Shown: positions 50,291 through 62,933 of the stretch, in pieces
Layout of the letters: each line of letters begins with the position of its first letter
Position numbering within the stretch: position 1 is the first letter of the stretch
NCBI GenBank assembly: GCA_026545765.1
Contig: CM048842.1
Span: forward strand, 33,238,370 to 33,302,369
Reading direction: 5' to 3'
Source: Plantago major
Taxonomy: Eukaryota; Streptophyta; Magnoliopsida; Lamiales; Plantaginaceae
DNA: 64,000 nucleotides
Program-made: the position numbers and the translations under genes
The notes under the pieces: generated by a model
The model's input: only the letters and a program-made list of their open reading frames with translations
Databases searched by the model: none
What the model was told of the DNA's origin: nothing

Positions 50291-50693
50291 TCATATGTAT
50301 ACAATTGTTATTATTTATAATTGTTGTTATTGCTTAATCATATAGTTCTGGATGCTTCAATCTTTCTGGGAGATTTGTATTGTTATGTAATGCTTGAATC
50401 TTCCTTCCTTGATTTCTGGTAAAGACATTTATGAATATGTTGTATTCAAGCTTGGTTCGAAAATTTGGCCTATATTAGAACGAAATTTTTAAATTTGAAC
50501 AGGCTAAATTTAAATTGAACTTTAAAACTTGATTTAAAAAATAATAGCTCATGATGAGCTCGAGTCAAGAATTTCGAGCTCGAGCTCGAGCTCAAGTTTT
50601 AGAAGTCGATCGAGCTCGAGCTCGAGCTTGGAACATATTTTCCTTAACGAGCCGAGCTTTACAAAAGCTCACCGACTCAAGACTAAAAATCGG

Positions 50694-50930
50694 CACATGG
50701 CGACGGATAGATCCGTCATGCAGTTACTATCCGTCAGCCTCCGCGACGGATCGACGGCGATAGAAAACCGTCGCCTCGAAATAATGGCGACGGATAACAA
50801 TCCGTCATTCAATGACAGGACGACGGATGACCAATTATTTTTTTTTTTAATTCGAAATTTAGCGACGGATAGGATCTATCCGTCAAGAATATAGCGACGG
50901 ATAGATCCTATCCGTCGCTAAATATTTATC
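50694..50930. repeat. Left subterminal repeat array of CACTA-2
   Basis: GGCGACGGATA, ATAGCGACGGATA and their complements recur up to about 50930. They share the core motif of CACTA-1. Confidence 0.85.
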
Positions 50931-51189
50931 GACTAGTGACGAATTTGAAATTCGTCACTAATTCCATCACTGTATTCCACATCGTGAATTTCGTCACTAC
51001 TTCCCACTATTTATTTCATATTAATCCTATTTTTCGTAGTTCACCTATTTAATCAATATAATGTTCGATAATAAATCAATAATACGGAAAATGTTTCAAT
51101 GAATAAAAAGTAATATTCGAATGGAGAAATTATCCAAACAAGTGTAAATATGAAAAAATCCGAACATACGATACATAACTAGCTATCGA

Positions 51190-53132
51190 CGGGGTGGGGT
51201 GGGTGATGGAGGAACTGGGACATGAACTGCCCATTCATGAATCAAGGCGCGTTCTCCTCCTCCGTTCTGTCATGGCGCTCCATCTCGTCCCTTTGTTGCT
51301 CCATCTCTTGAGTTAGCCGAGCAACATGTTCCCGGACTTGTTGCACCATTTTAGACACAGTCACGTGTGTAAACCGGACGTCTGGATCTGGGATGATGAT
51401 GAGGAGCACGCCGGACTAGCCGGATGCAAACCGAGGCTCCGAGTCCATATATTCGCCTTTCTTGTCCGGTTTGTTGGCGTCTAGGAAGATGTTGTCAACT
51501 TGTTCAGTTGACAACACATCACCCGCCTCGTCCTCCTGCCTCGCCACCTGAGCATCAACCTCAGCCTGAAATCGTAAATAGCAGATATCATGATCAGTTA
51601 CTGTTTTTAAAAAGTAACTTGTAATAGTGTACAAATATGAACTTTAAGCAACATAAACATACCATAATAGAGGCCGGCGTGATGGTCCATACCGCCTATT
51701 CCGCTTGGCCTTCTTGAAGATGGCATACTTGGATGTCACCTCCCCCCGTGCCACCTGAATCAAACCAGATCTAGTCAACAATTTATCATCTACAAGTAAT
51801 AGAGCAGCAGAGACTTCATACATACACGTAATGCTAGATTGCAAAAACACATATATACGCACCGATTGATAATCGGTGACAGTAGATCGCCTCCCAAGGT
51901 GGTGAACGGCCCCGCCAGACGTATCGGGATGCCGGTTACTGTTGGTCCAAGCAACGCCCTGGACATCGGCGCGCCAGAGCATCCCAAAGGGCCCACTCCG
52001 TTGCATCAACTTTGTCGGAGGGATTGGGCCACCGATCCCGAATGGCCTTCCACGCAGACCATATCCTCAGACAGTTTGGATCCCACAGACTCGTAAATGC
52101 GCCAGATCTGTGGGATCAACCTGCTGGGAATGAAGTACTCCTTCTACATTCCCAATTTCATACAACATCCAAAGTCAATACATGTCCTAACAACATAACA
52201 GATATGGTGACTAACATATCACCCAAATAAAGTGGCTAACATACCACTCACATATAGTGGCTAACATACCACTCACATTGTCCTAAAATTTACTAACACA
52301 ATGGTGACTAACATATCACCCAAATAAAGTGGCTAACATACCACTCACACAAGGCTAACATACCACTCACATTGTCCTAAAATTTACTAACACAATGGTG
52401 ACTAACATATCACCCAAATAAAGTGGCTAACATACCACTCACATACAGGGGCTAACATACCACTCACATTGTCCTAAAATTTACTAACACAATGGTGACT
52501 AACATATCACCCAAATAAAGTGGCTAACATACCACTCACATACAGTGGCTAACATACCACTCATATTAAAACGATTAATTATAATTACAAACAAATGAAT
52601 GTCATATTTTAACTTACCTCACCATCAAGTACTCGCCCTCATGCGCTCCGAGATGTGGCTCCAACACTCACCACCCTGCCCCGGTGGCTCTCTCCTGCTC
52701 CGGAAGATGTCACCTAGTTTGTTGTGCACCTCCCGAGGCCATAAGCTGTTGTCAATGTATAAGATACAAGAAACGAATATGCATTACTTTAGTACAACAA
52801 TTTATACTTGTCGACTATCATTATCGCTATGTTTTACATATTTAAGAAGAATGTATAATACTTACTTGGCAGACCAATAGGGAAAATCACAGAAGCCGTC
52901 CCACGTGACGTTGGGATTGTTTGGATCGAACACGAGGTAGGGACAATCGTCGTGGTCGCCCTCCAAAGATGTGTCCGGCCGACCGGTAGAGCTACCGCTC
53001 TCTCCGCCGGGGTCTCAGAATCGAGACCGTCTCCGATCTTCGAGCCCTCCTCGTTCGACGGTGTCCCCGACCCACCACTATCATGCGGCCGTGCGTGGGG
53101 GACGATAGGTGGACGGCCTCTGTCATGACATC
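51190..53132 (-). pseudogene. TnpA-like (Transposase_24) gene of CACTA-2
   Basis: The first exon (about 53132-52866) opens with a short basic Arg/Pro stretch (RPPIVPHARPHDSGG) and an acidic Ser/Gly region, and ends at a GTAAGT donor. The next exon (about 52760-52610) corresponds to the CACTA-1 exon that the Gypsy LTR cuts; the minisatellite intron follows. Exons near 52130-51860 and 51760-51670 carry the SGGAVHHLGRRSTV area, which matches the HTSGS-like segment of the family. The last exon (51634-51190) ends in a Glu/Gln/Arg-rich coiled coil. Stops and frame shifts occur. The protein would bind the subterminal motifs. Confidence 0.7.
52203..52565. repeat. Minisatellite, four units of about 96 bp, in a TnpA-gene intron
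   Basis: Each unit contains TGGTGACTAACATATCACCC, AAATAAAGTGGCTAACATACC and TTGTCCTAAAATTTACTAAC. Units start near 52205, 52301, 52396 and 52493. CACTA-1 has a shorter, more diverged version at 4636-4822. Confidence 0.9.
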
Positions 53133-53301
53133 TGCAAAAAAAATGTAATAAATACAATAAAAATGTGTTAGTACGAGTTATAAACGCGCCAGATTATAAT
53201 AACACATATAATTACTCATAATACACATAATATACCATTATAGCCGTCCTCTAAGACTACATATTGGTCCTCGTGCAGATCAAACAACTCATCATCTGCT
53301 T

Positions 53302-56300
53302 CTATGGGATCTTCTGCTTGTTTATCGACATCCTCTTGTTGGTACGAGTTGGTAATTGAGTCGTCTTTCTCAATGTACTCCACTTTCGGCGAGCACGAAT
53401 AGGTACCTGACTAACCATTCCCCTTATCGCGTTTTCTGCTTGGATATTCAAGAAACACCACTTGTCGTGCTTGAGTCGCCAGAATAAATGGTTCATACTT
53501 GGTTCGGTACCTCTTCTTTTGGTTCACATCAACCATTTCATACCGCTCCTTCTTCCTCGTACCTCCTGGATTAGGATCATACCACTCAACGTCAAACAAG
53601 AAGGTTCGTTTAAATGGCAATCCAGAATATTCAATCCTCACAATTCGTTTTAGCTTGCTGTGGAAATCAAACAAAGTAGCGTCTCCATACTCTCGCACCA
53701 TTAACACACACCGGAGTTGCTTGTCGCCATGGCCGTGTTACATTCAAGTGTGGAACCTAAGGCCGTTGACTATATAACCGGAATGTGTAGACCTTTTGAA
53801 TGGACCTCTGAGAGCCTTTAAGTATATGCATGTGGCGTTGTTAATAGGATTCGGACATACTCGGAACCAACTGGAAATTCGTAGGAATTTTTGAGTCAAG
53901 TAGTTCCTCTAGTGTATCCTCATCATCGAGGATTTTCTGCCAAACAACGCTTTTTGAAAAAACTGCAAACATTGATTCGATGATAAGTCTATAATTGAAG
54001 TAGAGACTTGCGTAGCTATATTAAAATTTAAATAAATGGTTGCTAACCTCGCAAATAGTACCTTATACTGGTCAACCTCAGCACAATTCGTGAGGACATA
54101 ATATTGAGCTGCTTTCAACTCTTTATCCGTAAGATATTCTTTCTTAGCTGCACCAAGAGGTCTCCCTGATACCCTGAAGACAGATAGGGAAAACTCATCA
54201 TCCGCTTGAACTACGAATGTGTATGCATTTCGAGCCTTCTTTGTCTTCGTAGGGACGTGTTCATCAAAGTAATAAGCGGAAGGTTGCGCTTCTCTCGAAT
54301 GTAGGCATTGGCAATCGAACCTTCAGGTTTACCTTTGTTGTTGACATACTTCTTCAATTTCCCCAAGTACCTCTCGAATGGATACATCCATCGATACTGA
54401 ACCGGACCAGCAAGTCTCGCTTCATGAGGAAGGTGAACCGACAAGTGCTCCATAGAATCAAACCAGCTCGGTGGAAAGATACGCTCGAGCTTGCATAGAA
54501 TCAATGGTATGTTCCTTTCAAGATTTTCCAACACTTTATCATGAACCACCCTTGTGCCTAAATTTTTGAAAAATAAGCTCAACTCGGTGATAGCAGTCCA
54601 TACGTGTTTCGGCAGAAGCTCTCGAAATGCTACCGGGATAAGCCTCTCCATGAACACATGACAGTCGTGGCTCTTCATCCCATAAACCTTTGTCTTCTTC
54701 AAATCCACACACCTCTCTAAATTTGAGGCGTAATTACCTGAAACTCAATGCCTCACCCAATCAAACAAAATTGACCTAGAAGCGTTGTCGATTGTGTAGC
54801 ACGCTTCGACCACTTACCATTCTCATCCTTCTTTGTCAACTCGGGCCTTTTACACCACGTCGACAACTCGGATCTAGACTTCGCATGGTCCTTTGTTTTC
54901 CCTCAATGTTGCAAAGTGTATTGAATAAGTTCTCGAACACGTTCTTCTCAATGTGCATGAAATCTAAGTTGTGACGGATAAGAAGACCGCTCCGATAAGG
55001 CAAGTCGAAAATGCTTCTCTTCCTCCAACCACATTTTTTACCAATTTTCTCGTTATGCTTCATCCACCCAAGCTCAGTCACCGTCATAAGACCCCCTCTA
55101 GCAATCTCCGCAAGAATGGGTGCACCAGGCAGTCTTGTCGGGGCTTTTTGTCGATTTACTTTATTTTTCAAGAATTGATCCTTGTTCTTCTGAGCGGATG
55201 GTCACTTTCTAGCAACCTACGATGACAATCAAACCAACAAAATTTTCCACTACCCTTGGTCTAAATGCATCTGTATCCTCCAAGCAATGTGGACATGCAT
55301 ATTTCCCTCTTGCATTTTCCTTCCGGATAGCATGGAGTACGCAGAAGTCACTCACTCCAAAGAAGAGCCGCTCTCAAGGTGAAGTTCTTTTTGTCGACAC
55401 ATCATATCTGAGGATACCATCCGTCACAACTCGATCGGCTCCTTGATTAGGGGTTGCAAGAAAACATCAGCGTCGATCCAGGATCTTCGGCCCGAGCACC
55501 AATGCAAAAAAACATGAATGGCTCCTTCATGCACTCACCGGGTTATGCGGTGTGAGCATAAGCGCCAACAAGAGTATTCGTTCACTACCGAAGGTTAAAA
55601 CCATCCGCATAAAGTCCCAAACGTACATTTCTAGATTCGGCCGCAAACTCGGATATGTCTTGTCAAACGATTTCCATGCGGGTGAGTCTTGGATGGTCCA
55701 TTCTACCACCTTGACATTATCCGAGATTACTCGCTCCTTGTGCCACCGCATTTTATCCATGAAGCACTTGAAGCATACAATCTTTTCAAACGAGGTGCTA
55801 GAGGGAAGTACCACATTTTCTTATGTGAGAGATTTTTCTTTGTCGTTTCTTTGCAGCCCCCTCCTTGTAACGCTTGTACCGTTCCTTACCACAGAACTTC
55901 CATTCTATTAGATCTGCATCCTCCTCCCAATATATCATGCACATTTTCGGACCACAGTCTATGGTTACCACAGCACCTAATCCGCATCTTTTCTTCGCTT
56001 GGTAAAGTTGGTGGGAACTAGGTTTTCTTCGAGACAAATGTCCGACATTACGTCAACCCGTTCATTGAAGCTCGTTTGATTCTGGCCATTAACTTTACAA
56101 CTCGTTAGCCGAGATAACAAAGACAACTCGGTGAGCTTACACCCGGGTAAACCGGCTTCCTTGATGATTCTAACAAGTCGAGAACAAGCGATCCTCGGGA
56201 TTCGGTGGTTCCTCCACCTCCACCTCGGTTTGGTGTTGGTTGTGTCCTGAACTCCGCCTAAAGATCGTACACCATTTGTTCGACTCGAGCTCGAATAGCA

Positions 56301-57295
56301 TCGCCTTGATTAGGATTGTTCCCGACTTGTTCATTTTTCTCTTCCTTCCACGTTATGTATTGGTCATATGTATTGGGTCTTTGCTTCCTCACCATGATGA
56401 TTCCATACGATACGCAGGAAGGAATCCATTTTCCTCAAGTCTTGGACTACCACTTTAGGAGTCACGTATTGCTTGTTTACCGCTGTTTCATTGACAAGGA
56501 CACTTTATCAACCCATCCTTTACACAAGACGGATTTGACATTGCAAATTCAATGAAACCTTATTTCTTCGAAAACTCCATTGAACTACGCCATTGAAATG
56601 CGACAATACATCCATCCACGATCGGTATTCATTGAATAATTAGATAATAACGACACGTTTGAATTCATTAGATCGAGGTCTTTCATTTACGGTAATAAAT
56701 CAATTTCACAATAATTCAATCAATTGCTACGTAATATAAGTTATATTAGCTTCGATTGTTAAGGCATTACATAATATAAGTTACATCCTTCAATTTTACC
56801 ATAATATTTGGTTTCATATATATATCAACTAATGATTACTAGTTATACAAGCTGAGACAAAACGGATGAAACTCCTCATTCTCATGCACCCCCCTCCTCA
56901 TCACTTGTGGCCCTACCACGTAACTTGCATTCCAACAGATCTACATCCTCCTCCCAATACACCATGCACATGTTCCAAAAGCGAAAGGCACTCGATAGGG
57001 CCCCAACCCGCCTCTCCCTCCATGGAGGTATGCCATGGCGGTGCTTCCTCACCGTGATGAATCCATACATGATACTCGGGCATGAATCCATAACGTCGCA
57101 AGTGCTCGAATCTGCGATGGCGTCATAAATTGCTTGTTTCGCAGTTTCAATGTCTGAGGACACTTTATCAACCCCCAATTGCACAAACCGGATGTCCCAT
57201 GGCAAGCGAGATGAAACCTTTAACCCCTTCTCTGAAACTCCTAGAAACTCGCCATTTACTGCATTTATCGCATATCCATGAGCAGTCGAATTCAT
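53302..57295 (-). pseudogene. TNP2-type (Transposase_21) CACTA transposase, broken
   Basis: Minus-strand pieces follow the TNP2 order. 56037-55798 has the zinc-binding CKFCGKERYK-like segment, here with Trp for the first Cys. 55814-55527 has DSPAWKSFDKTYPSLRPNLE. 55171-54836 has LLIRHNLDFMHIEKNVFENL. 54708-54211 is the DUF4218 region (KSHDCHVFMERLIPVAFREL). 53707-53302 is DUF4216 (RIEYSGLPFKRTFLFDVEW). 57295-56882 is a second, diverged copy of the N-terminal area. TNP2 cuts and rejoins element ends. Many frame shifts and lost residues make this copy inactive as written. Confidence 0.85.
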
Positions 57296-57300
57296 TGTTT
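55840..57300 (-). repeat. Partial duplication of the TNP2 N-terminal region
   Basis: The two blocks 56380-56600 and 57040-57280 share CTTCCTCACC(A/G)TGATGA, AATTGCTTGTTT-like and GACACTTTATCAACCC segments in the same order. The YWEED zinc-finger-side motif also occurs twice (near 55930 and 56950). The duplication is old or noisy. Confidence 0.65.
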
Positions 57301-58084
57301 ACTTTATTTTTAACACGAGACGTTCCAATTGATTAGATCGTATTTAATTTATTAGATCGATTCCAATTCGGATAAGAAGATTGTAGAGGTTAATTGTTAA
57401 TTATTATATGTTCCTTATAAATTAATTATTAATTAAGTGTTCGATGTGTTACAAAATTGGACATATATAATAACCATTTCAACCTCTTAGTACATATATT
57501 ATATACTTAACATACATATCAAATTAACTAATTACTCTATACATATCGAATTACTACATATATTCATATCAAATTACATACTTAACATACAAATTTATCA
57601 AATCAAAACTACATACTTCTATACTTAACAAACATATCAAATTAACTAAACTAACTATATATACCTAACACACAAATCAAACTAACTACATACATTCATA
57701 CATACCAAACTTAACATACTACATACATTCATATCATTAATTAAACTAACTATCAAATTGAACAAATTACATATAATTGATCAAACTAACTACTACATAC
57801 TTATCATATATACATATAATTGCTCAAATTAATCAAAATAAACAAAATCCCCAAATTTTAAAAAACTAGGGTTTTAGCCAAAATACCTTGATTAATCGGT
57901 AGAAATCTGAAATTGATCGAAGAAACAAACTCCTTGTCCCACTAGCTTCGATTAGGCACCAAGATTGGCGGAATAACGAACAATTCATAGGAAGCGGAGA
58001 AGAAGAGAATGAGGAAGAAGAAGGAGAAGGAAGAAAATGAGGCGGTGCTGCTCTGCCGAGCAAATATGAAACTACGGGCCGACG

Positions 58085-58410
58085 GACACGTGTCGTCGGC
58101 CGTAGTCGATCCGTCGCCAAAAGTGGCGACGGATAGGTATCCGTCGCTATAAGGCGACGGATAATCTATCCGTCGCCCAATTTTCAAAAAAAAAAAAAAA
58201 TTTTTTTTTTTAACAAAAGTCAAACTTGGGCGACGGATAATTATTATCCGTCGCCCAATTAGCGACGGATAATAGTTATCCGTCGCTTATTAGCGACGGA
58301 TAACTATTATCCGTCGCTAATTGGGGCGACGGATAGATTCCGTCGCCCCAATTAGCGATCCGTCGTTATGGGGCGACGGATAGATTCCGTCGCCCCATAA
58401 CGTCGTTTTG
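58085..58410. repeat. Right subterminal repeat array of CACTA-2
   Basis: Dense GGCGACGGATA / TATCCGTCGCC motifs, many paired as head-to-head palindromes, end at the right terminus. Confidence 0.88.
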
Positions 58411-58457
58411 TCCAGTTTTTCTTGTAGTGTCGGCTCGTTTGCAGCCCTACATATGAT

Positions 58458-58721
58458 ATCCAACTTATGATATCCAACTGAAGTAAAGAAAAAAGCAGAG
58501 CAGTGGCCAACGATTTGGGACTTGGGAGGGAAAATTAAGCAGCTGGAATCATCTAAACTGGCACCAACGACGGCAAGTTTCTTGTACAGAGCAGCGGCAT
58601 CGCGCGAGTGGGTGGAGGGAGAGCAGCGGTGGAGAGATGGAGGTGCGGCACCGTGGAGGAGATAGAGGGCAACAGAGATGGATAGATATAGGAGGTGCGG
58701 TGGCCGGTGGAGGAGATTCAA
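58458..58721 (-). pseudogene. Captured gene fragment in the outer hAT, mirror of 50028-50290
   Basis: The minus-strand frame again starts MNLLHRPPH and contains HSRDAAALYKKLAVVGAS. It is nearly identical to the fragment in the inner copy, with small indels in the leader. Confidence 0.45.
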
Positions 58722-58796
58722 TCTGGGTGGAGAACTGGGAATTGGAAATGACGGCCCATGTGTGTGTGATTAAATTGAAGTGTGCTAGGGCTTTGT

Positions 58797-58799
<3 letters not shown>

Positions 58800-58883
<84 letters not shown>
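58800..58883. repeat. (TA)n microsatellite in the outer hAT
   Basis: An uninterrupted TA tract, mirror partner of 49873-49949. Confidence 0.97.
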
Positions 58884-58886
<3 letters not shown>

Positions 58887-59068
58887 AAATAAAAAATATA
58901 TAATATACATTCGAGCAGCTCGTCGATCTTTCGAGCCGAGCTTTTTAATATTCGAGCTCGGCTCGAAAACATAATCGAGCTATATTTGAAGCTCGAGCTC
59001 GAACGAGTCGAGCTTTTTTCGAGCCGAGCTCGAAAAAAGCTCGACTCGTTTGCAGCCCTAATTGGGAG

Positions 59069-60022
59069 TGGTCTAAAAAACTGGAACAGTACTTGAACAG
59101 AAACCGGCACTAACATATGGTGCCTTAATTGATTACTAGTAGTATCCATGAAGATGATCGGCTATAACGATGATGTTTTGTGACATTTTTACTGTGTAGG
59201 ATAGAGAGTCATTTTGAAATCTATTCCTCTATATAACAGGAGGCATTACTTGAGATATTTCCCAGTTTATCAGTGACACATTGCTATCAATACAAAGAGT
59301 AACAGATTTTCACAGAAGATTAAGTAGAACCAGTTATATAATAAATAAAAAACTCGTGAGAGACCGTATTTTTGAGATACGGGATTATAAATTTTAAACA
59401 TGTAAGCATCAAATGTATTAATATATTTACATTGCCCCTGCATTACTAACTATGTGATCTTTGCAGCTAAACATAGTAATTTTAATCTCGTATCTCGAAA
59501 TTAGACCAGAGAATATACCTTTACTGCCTTTAATCTATATGCATGCTTGTCAGTCTTATAAGCACTAGTATTAACATACAAGTATTGCATGCACCTATCA
59601 TTATCTTTACAAGAAGCCACTCACTCATCTTGTGCAGACTAAACATCAGAATATGCCTACTATAAGTCTGAGAGGGATATATCATAACATATGGTTTAGC
59701 TGTAGGAGAAAGACTTGAGCTAATGAACCATCCAACAAATTTGCAGAGAATAAACAGATTCTGCAAATACAACAAGACAACTTTTCCTCTTTACTGCTAT
59801 AACATACAGCACCCACTATCTCATTCTCTGTGAAAGATAATCTGCCATTTCTCGTTCTTCCTCACATTCCTTTTTCACAAACAGGATCAGATAAAAGACA
59901 GTTTATGTTAATACAATCACTAGATGACAATTTACTCCTGCTATGTACAACCAACATGCATGCCAAGAATTGAAGGAACAAAACAAAACTTCACTTAAGC
60001 TTGAACAAAGTCTCATTAGTTA
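59069..60022. other. Downstream region of the NPH3 gene, no gene seen
   Basis: AT-rich DNA without a credible frame or repeat ends. The part next to 60022 should contain the 3' untranslated region and poly(A) signals of the NPH3 gene. Confidence 0.5.
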
Positions 60023-62933
60023 CTATGAACATAGCCTAGGTACAGACTTAGCATTACTTTGGGTGCCTACTCTTGATTTCATAATCTTTGCCATTTGCAT
60101 TTGCATTTTCCGACATACCTTTTCCAATTCCGTCACTCTACACTGCATACCTTGTAAATGCGACTTCAGCTTACCACTCTCGTCCGTGAAATTCAGCTTC
60201 TTTGCGAAAAGCACTATCTGCTGATTGGATGCTTCGTTTTTCCTTTCCTTTCCCACTGCTTCAAAGGAACTGAACGGAGAATCGGCTGATGTGACTTGGT
60301 TTGTATCTTGAAGCAAGTTTTTCAGTTTGCGTTGCTGAAAGATGAGTGCTTGGATAGCAGATTTTGATGGGATATTATCATTCTCAGTTAGGTGGTTAAC
60401 TACTTCTGTTGACAGTTTCTCGTAATTCAGTCCACAACAGACTCTTAGTCTTTCTTCTTCAGATAAACCCGAATGAACCTGCATATTGGAATTTCATCAT
60501 CAATAATCAGTAAAGAATAGAGATCCATAATGAAAATAATGTAGAAATTTAAAACAAGATAAAACGCATTTTCATATTTTTCAGAGATCAAAGATGCAGA
60601 GGTACGATCCTATAGAACAGATCATGTTCAAGTAAGTTCGTAAACAAATTTTCATATACTAACTAGTAAGAGTTTAATCTGAGGAAAGAAATTTGATATA
60701 CCTCAAGATACAAGTTTACTGCATGATAAACTTTGTCAAAAGAGTCCCTGGATGAATCCGGCAATGCTCTAATTAAGTTAAAGAACTTCGCCGGTATTAA
60801 GTGACGGTCTGGGGCTACTTCAGCTAAATACAAATCCATCAGCCCGGCGACTTTCTTCAGTCGTGTCAATGGTATACGGCACACATCTTTGCCAATAAAT
60901 GATTTTAAAAACCTGAGGACCAAATCTACATCATAAATGCAACCTGTCCTAACTCGAGATCGAACTAGCAGATTATCCAACGTCGCTTCATCCAATAGAG
61001 AACCTATCATGCTCTCTAGCTTACTTCTGCCAGAATCGCTCAATTTCATATTTAGTCCCACTCTAAGCAATCCAAATAAACTCTTGTATGACACACATCG
61101 AGTATCCAAAGAGTAAAGTGTCTCAATAATCATTTCAGTAACTCTAACTTTCTCATCCAATGAGGACGAGAGGAATCTCTCCTTCTGATAGTAAAATAGG
61201 AATTTACTAATAATTCCATTGTCGATATTTCTGGATACCATCAACTTTACCAGCATGTTAACAAAAAGAGAGTCTAATGCCAGCAGATCTTCAAACCACC
61301 AAGTTGTTCTGAATACATTGTTCTTTGAGCTCTCACTGCTTCTTGTATCGGTTGACAACCTAAATCCGGAGCTATCTGGTGAGGAGGTGGACAGGCATGC
61401 ACTAGTCTCACAGGAGAATGCGACTCTTGAAATGAGAGCATCGAACAGCTTATCAAGGATACGTGAAGAACCAGTTTCTTTGAGGAGATCCTGATACCTT
61501 TTCAAAGCCACCATAAGCTCAGACCACGACCAGAAACGAATCTCATCCAGTGATTTTTCTATTTTCTCACACAGATTATCAGTTCCGCTAACTGATTTGT
61601 TCATTTCCATAAAATAAGCTGCGCAAGTGAGGTCAGAAATATTCATATGATCTATATCAACCCTGCTCTTGTTGTAGCAGAACTTTGTGATGCGCTCAAA
61701 ATTCGCTGCTCCTCCAGGAAAGTCATTAAATATCACCTTAAGCTTGCCGGTTGCGCATTTTGTTGTACCAAACAGTTTACATATCCTTCCCGAATACGAA
61801 GATATGACTTCCTGGAAAAAAAATTGATTAAAAAAGGAAGTGATTAGTACAAAACTACATTATAGACAACCGAAGTAAACAAATATAAGCAAGGCGAGGA
61901 ATATAATCAATAAGTTACGAAATGAAGATTCTCTAAGCGAGAAATCTGTGCCTGGGTTTTCACAAAGACCTTGATCCAATTGCTCCCCGAGAAGCACCAA
62001 TTTTACTTGTGCATATAAGCTAGCTAAACGCCCATAAAGAATGCAACCGGAAAAGAAAGGTTACTAGTTGAAGGAAAAACCGTGTGCAGTCTATTAAGAA
62101 ATCGAAGCCAGAATGACCGGCCTAAGAGGGTGAAAATGATAAGAGGGGCAATTTGCTGAGAAACAATAAATTCTTGAAAATGAATCAGGTAAAGTGGCTA
62201 TCTGCTTCCCTGCAAGGGAAGGCAATGAACAGTGGCAATATGAAGCAGCCATAACAAACAGTTATGTAATGTAGTCCCTTGAAACATGTGAATATAAACA
62301 AAAGCTAGTGTAATAAATGCTCCATACTGCTGCAAATACTTAATGACAGAAAATAACTGAACTATCTATCTGGTAGAACAATGAATATGAAACTAACTAA
62401 CCACACAGGCAAAAGGGAAATAAGAGAAGAATTACAGCTATGCGGCTATGAAAAATTAATTCAAGTGTAACCACCCGACCACTGTACCAATACAATTACT
62501 TTCCCACGCACTTTGTCCTCACTCGTGCGCGAATGAGTAGAATAACATTGTTCTAAAGCAAATAGATGTATTTCCGAGAAGAAAGGTGCACTCATTGGTA
62601 TTAGTAGTGTTGTCAGTCTTTTAATCTCTCTGAACTTGGGCCATTACAATAAGAGTGAAATAGTAGTAAAGAATACTTATAACTAAATAACAAGACAGGC
62701 AAAAAGGGGAGAAGCAGAATTATTGCAATTGCAGGAAGAGCTAGGAAAGGTACTGATAACAATTATTGAGAAATAATGAAGACTTTTCAGAATAGCAGTA
62801 CAATAAAGAAGAAGTAAAAGCAGAGCCAAGAAACAGGGGAAAGAAAGAATGAATGAATAAAAATAAAGACCTTGTTAACAATGAAGGTGTGTTCACCATT
62901 GACGTCAACTTGAAGAAGAGAAGTTGCATACAT
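60023..62933 (-). CDS. NPH3/RPT2-family protein with BTB domain (three exons, 542 residues)
   Basis: Exons are 62933-62871, 61811-60702 and 60478-60023. All joins are phase 0 with GT-AG introns of 1059 and 223 bases. The start codon MYATSLLQVDVNGEHTF opens the BTB fold, which continues in exon 2 (SSYSGRICKLFG, then NDFPGGAANFERITKFCYN). The NPH3 domain follows, with WWFEDLLALDSLFVNML and, across intron 2, the VNLYLE-VHSGLSEEERLRVC segment and HLTENDNIPSKSAIQALIFQ. A coiled coil (QCRVTELEKVCRKMQMQM) ends the protein. Relatives are plasma-membrane-linked CUL3 adaptors in phototropin light responses and auxin transport; the role of this subgroup is less defined. No frame break occurs. A TATA-like TTAAATAG lies near 63183-63190. 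Confidence 0.93.

Larger units (their letters stand above)
50670..58429 (-). mobile_element. CACTA-2, larger CACTA (En/Spm) element with TNP2 and TnpA-like genes
   Basis: The right end is clear: TTTTTCTTGTAGTG at 58429. The left end near 50670-50690 is garbled (CACCGACTCAAGACTAAAAA), so the start is approximate and the 3-base TSD cannot be confirmed. Both ends carry GCGACGGATA/TATCCGTCGC arrays. On the minus strand lie a TNP2 transposase gene (about 57.3-53.3 kb) and then a TnpA-like gene (53.1-51.2 kb), the usual order. The element sits in the terminal inverted repeat of the inner hAT: AAAAGCTC on its left and GGCTCGTTTGCAGCCCTA on its right are the two halves. Confidence 0.85.
49699..58449. 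mobile_element. Inner hAT element of the same family, opposite orientation
   Basis: CATATGAT is duplicated at 49691-49698 and 58450-58457. The right end is GGCTCGTTTGCAGCCCTA (58449). The left end, TAGAAATTTAAATCGAG, is the same TIR with several C/G to T/A changes. Without CACTA-2 its length is about 0.99 kb, matching the outer copy. Its contents are the reverse complement of the outer copy: 49540-49700 mirrors 50290-50460, and 49740-50290 mirrors 58458-59010. Confidence 0.85.
49304..59060. mobile_element. Outer non-autonomous hAT element, split by an inner copy
   Basis: The right end reads CGTTTGCAGCCCTA at 59060. The left end, TAGGTAGAAACGAAGCAGCC, is a noisy match to the complementary TAGGGCTGCAAACGAGCC. 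ATTGGGAG, eight bases, is duplicated at 49296-49303 and 59061-59068, as hAT elements make. Its own DNA is 49304-49698 plus 58458-59060, about 1.0 kb. It is dense in GAGCTCGAGCTCG-type subterminal repeats and holds a TA microsatellite and a captured gene-like segment. Confidence 0.85.

Noticed and set aside
52203..52565. Regularly spaced repeats that could look like a CRISPR array
   Set aside because: The units are about 96 bp with no unique spacers and lie in an intron of a CACTA gene in a plant nucleus. This is a minisatellite.
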